A stretch of DNA of 64,000 nt from Enterococcus mediterraneensis (GTDB taxonomy: Bacteria > Bacillota > Bacilli > Lactobacillales > Enterococcaceae): assembly GCF_900604485.1 (NCBI RefSeq), contig NZ_UWOP01000001.1:1940369-2004368 (forward strand). The letters run 5' to 3'. Below are positions 62,851 to 64,000 of this stretch, piece by piece (the stretch's first letter is position 1; every line of letters starts with the position of its first letter). The position numbers were made by a program, and so were the translations under genes. The notes under the pieces are model-generated. The model saw only the letters and a list, made by a program, of their open reading frames with translations. It ran no database searches and was not told the origin of the DNA.

Positions 62851-62903
62851 ACTGGTCAGCAGAGGTATTGAGGAAAATCTCAGACTAGGCTGACCAGTTT
62901 TTT
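62851..62903 (+). terminator. Terminator after the GH8 gene
   Basis: ACTGGTCAGC/GCTGACCAGT stem followed by a T run. Confidence 0.85.
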
Positions 62904-62937
62904 ACATAGGGAATTTCATTTAGGAGGAATAAATGGT

Positions 62938-64000
62938 GTGTGGCAACGAATTTGGGAATATCAGGAACAGGATTACCGCAGTGCTCCTTGCGAGATTGAA
63001 CAACAAGTACAAGTAGTGCGAATTCGGTTAAATCATTATGGGGATCAATGGCGTGTATTGTTTTCTAACCTTTATGGTAGAGGGCCGTTAGTGTTTGATA
63101 AGGTGACTGCACAGGTGAAATCGGCAGAGCTCATTGCACGCACACCGGTAGTTCCCCTGACTCTTCATGGAAAGTCGGAAATACAGCTAGCCCCTGGTTG
63201 TGAGCAGTTGGCAAGTGATCCTATTTTATTATCAGCTGCACCAGGAGAAGTGTTAGAAATCACTACTTATCTAGCCAAACCGGTGCAACTGACTAGTTTT
63301 CTAGTGAGTTATGCTCGTTTGCAACAGGAAGTGCTGAATTATCGTTGGGTTGAGAATTTCTGGACCCATCCCTTGGATAATTATCAGCTCTTTCAAAATG
63401 CGTTGTGGAATCCACGAATGTACGTTATCTATGGTATTTCGGGCCTACAATTGCAAGGAAACAGTCAGACCCTGATAGCTTTTGGGGATTCGTTGACACA
63501 ACAGGGATTTTGGACGGATCATTTCAAACAGCGCCTGGTGACAGAGGGCTTTTCACAAGTGGCACTCGTAAATCGTGGCATTGGGGGAAACCGGGTATTG
63601 CTAGATACAGATGCTACAGCCGATGACTTTAGCCGTCATGGGCGAGCTGGGGTGAAGCGGTTTTTGTCAGACGTTTTTGCGGATGGGCCAGTTAGTGGCT
63701 TGATCCTTTTTCATGGTATTAATGATTGTTTGACGATTGGCGAGAGACCTGTCGCTGAGGGATTAGCCGAATTAACCGCGGCTTTTCGGTTTATGATTGA
63801 GGAAGCCCATTTGCGGCAAGTACCAGTGATTGGAGTGACACTTCTTCCTTTTAATCAATCAGCCTTTTACAGTGAAAAGGCCGAAAGTTTGCGTCAAGGA
63901 TTGAATCATTGGCTGCGTAATAAAGCGCCAATTGAGGCACTATGGGACTTTGATCAAGTCGCCGGAGATCCTCAAGATTCTCAAAAACTCTACCAATTAT
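62938..64000 (+). CDS. SGNH/GDSL hydrolase, putative xylan esterase (cut by window edge)
   Basis: An open frame of 354 codons running off the right edge. The first 170 residues are a beta-rich domain; the SGNH hydrolase fold follows, with FGDSLT (Ser near 185), NRGIGGNR (the G/N oxyanion blocks) and FHGIND (block with N). The last block with the catalytic Asp-x-x-His lies beyond the window. GDSL enzymes of this two-domain kind remove acetyl groups from xylo-oligosaccharides. The start is uncertain: GTG at 62938 is in frame and ten bases after AGGAGG, while the ATG at 62933 is better spaced but in another frame that stops after 28 codons. Confidence 0.8.
   Translation, partial: MWQRIWEYQEQDYRSAPCEIEQQVQVVRIRLNHYGDQWRVLFSNLYGRGPLVFDKVTAQVKSAELIARTPVVPLTLHGKSEIQLAPGCEQLASDPILLSAAPGEVLEITTYLAKPVQLTSFLVSYARLQQEVLNYRWVENFWTHPLDNYQLFQNALWNPRMYVIYGISGLQLQGNSQTLIAFGDSLTQQGFWTDHFKQRLVTEGFSQVALVNRGIGGNRVLLDTDATADDFSRHGRAGVKRFLSDVFADGPVSGLILFHGINDCLTIGERPVAEGLAELTAAFRFMIEEAHLRQVPVIGVTLLPFNQSAFYSEKAESLRQGLNHWLRNKAPIEALWDFDQVAGDPQDSQKLYQL

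Noticed and set aside
1-64000. CRISPR arrays, rRNA or tRNA genes
   Set aside because: No regularly spaced direct repeats, no rRNA-like blocks and no cloverleaf with CCA-proximal features were noticed in reading; a covariance-model scan would be needed to exclude tRNAs formally.

Overview
The window looks like the chromosome of a low-to-moderate GC Gram-positive coccus, most likely Enterococcus; the E. casseliflavus/E. gallinarum group fits the gene order, the Tn916-type element and the plant-sugar genes. The genus is inferred from gene content and protein character, not from an rRNA gene, so it is not certain.

Positions 1-14,480 are a conserved housekeeping stretch. It starts with a two-component system whose kinase runs off the left edge, then DUF523, ylxM and ffh (signal recognition particle), a small monooxygenase-like protein, the cystine carrier tcyP, a VanZ-like protein, a GntR/ABC module of the YtrA type, tag, a DHFR-like reductase, an FMN reductase, and the ribosome-assembly run rpsP-khpA, two envelope genes, and rimM-trmD-rplS.

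Positions about 14,480-34,900 are an integrative conjugative element of the Tn916 family lying directly behind the rplS terminator. Its transfer genes are in Tn916 order: orf23, orf22, orf21 (coupling ATPase), oriT, orf20 (MobT relaxase), a 31-residue DUF3789 protein, orf19 (TcpD), orf18 (ArdA), orf17 (TcpE), orf16 (VirB4-like), orf15, orf14 (CwlT-like hydrolase) and orf13 (TcpC). Additions are a protein of repeated HNH-associated modules, a 1075-residue thioester/CnaB adhesin with a sortase signal, a protein with a RelB/DinJ-like C-terminus, a cytosine methyltransferase whose PCQ motif reads LCQ, and a PHP-ATPase gene with its own promoter placed between ardA and orf17 (a candidate defence gene). 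No integrase, excisionase, regulatory or tetracycline-resistance genes are present.

Positions 34,850-37,680 are a scar: 740 bp of AT-rich non-coding DNA, a LysR regulator, the tail of an IS21 helper gene (istB), the head of a topoisomerase III gene, and a YitT-family protein.

Positions 38,000-64,000 are a large xylan/xylo-oligosaccharide island: xylA, a GH67 alpha-glucuronidase, a GH43 xylosidase, xylB, xylR (ROK), a GH39 xylosidase, a second GH43 enzyme, an AraC regulator divergent from an epimerase and two Gfo/Idh oxidoreductases, a second AraC regulator divergent from an ATPase-less ABC importer (binding protein and two permeases) with a DUF624 protein, a GH3 enzyme, a GH8 exo-oligoxylanase and a GDSL esterase cut by the right edge. 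All glycosidases appear cytoplasmic, so the expected logic is import of decorated xylo-oligosaccharides, intracellular trimming, then XylA/XylB entry into the pentose phosphate route. Two genes look damaged: the alpha-glucuronidase has Asn where the family has its catalytic base Asp, and the first AraC regulator has ACG where its start codon should be.
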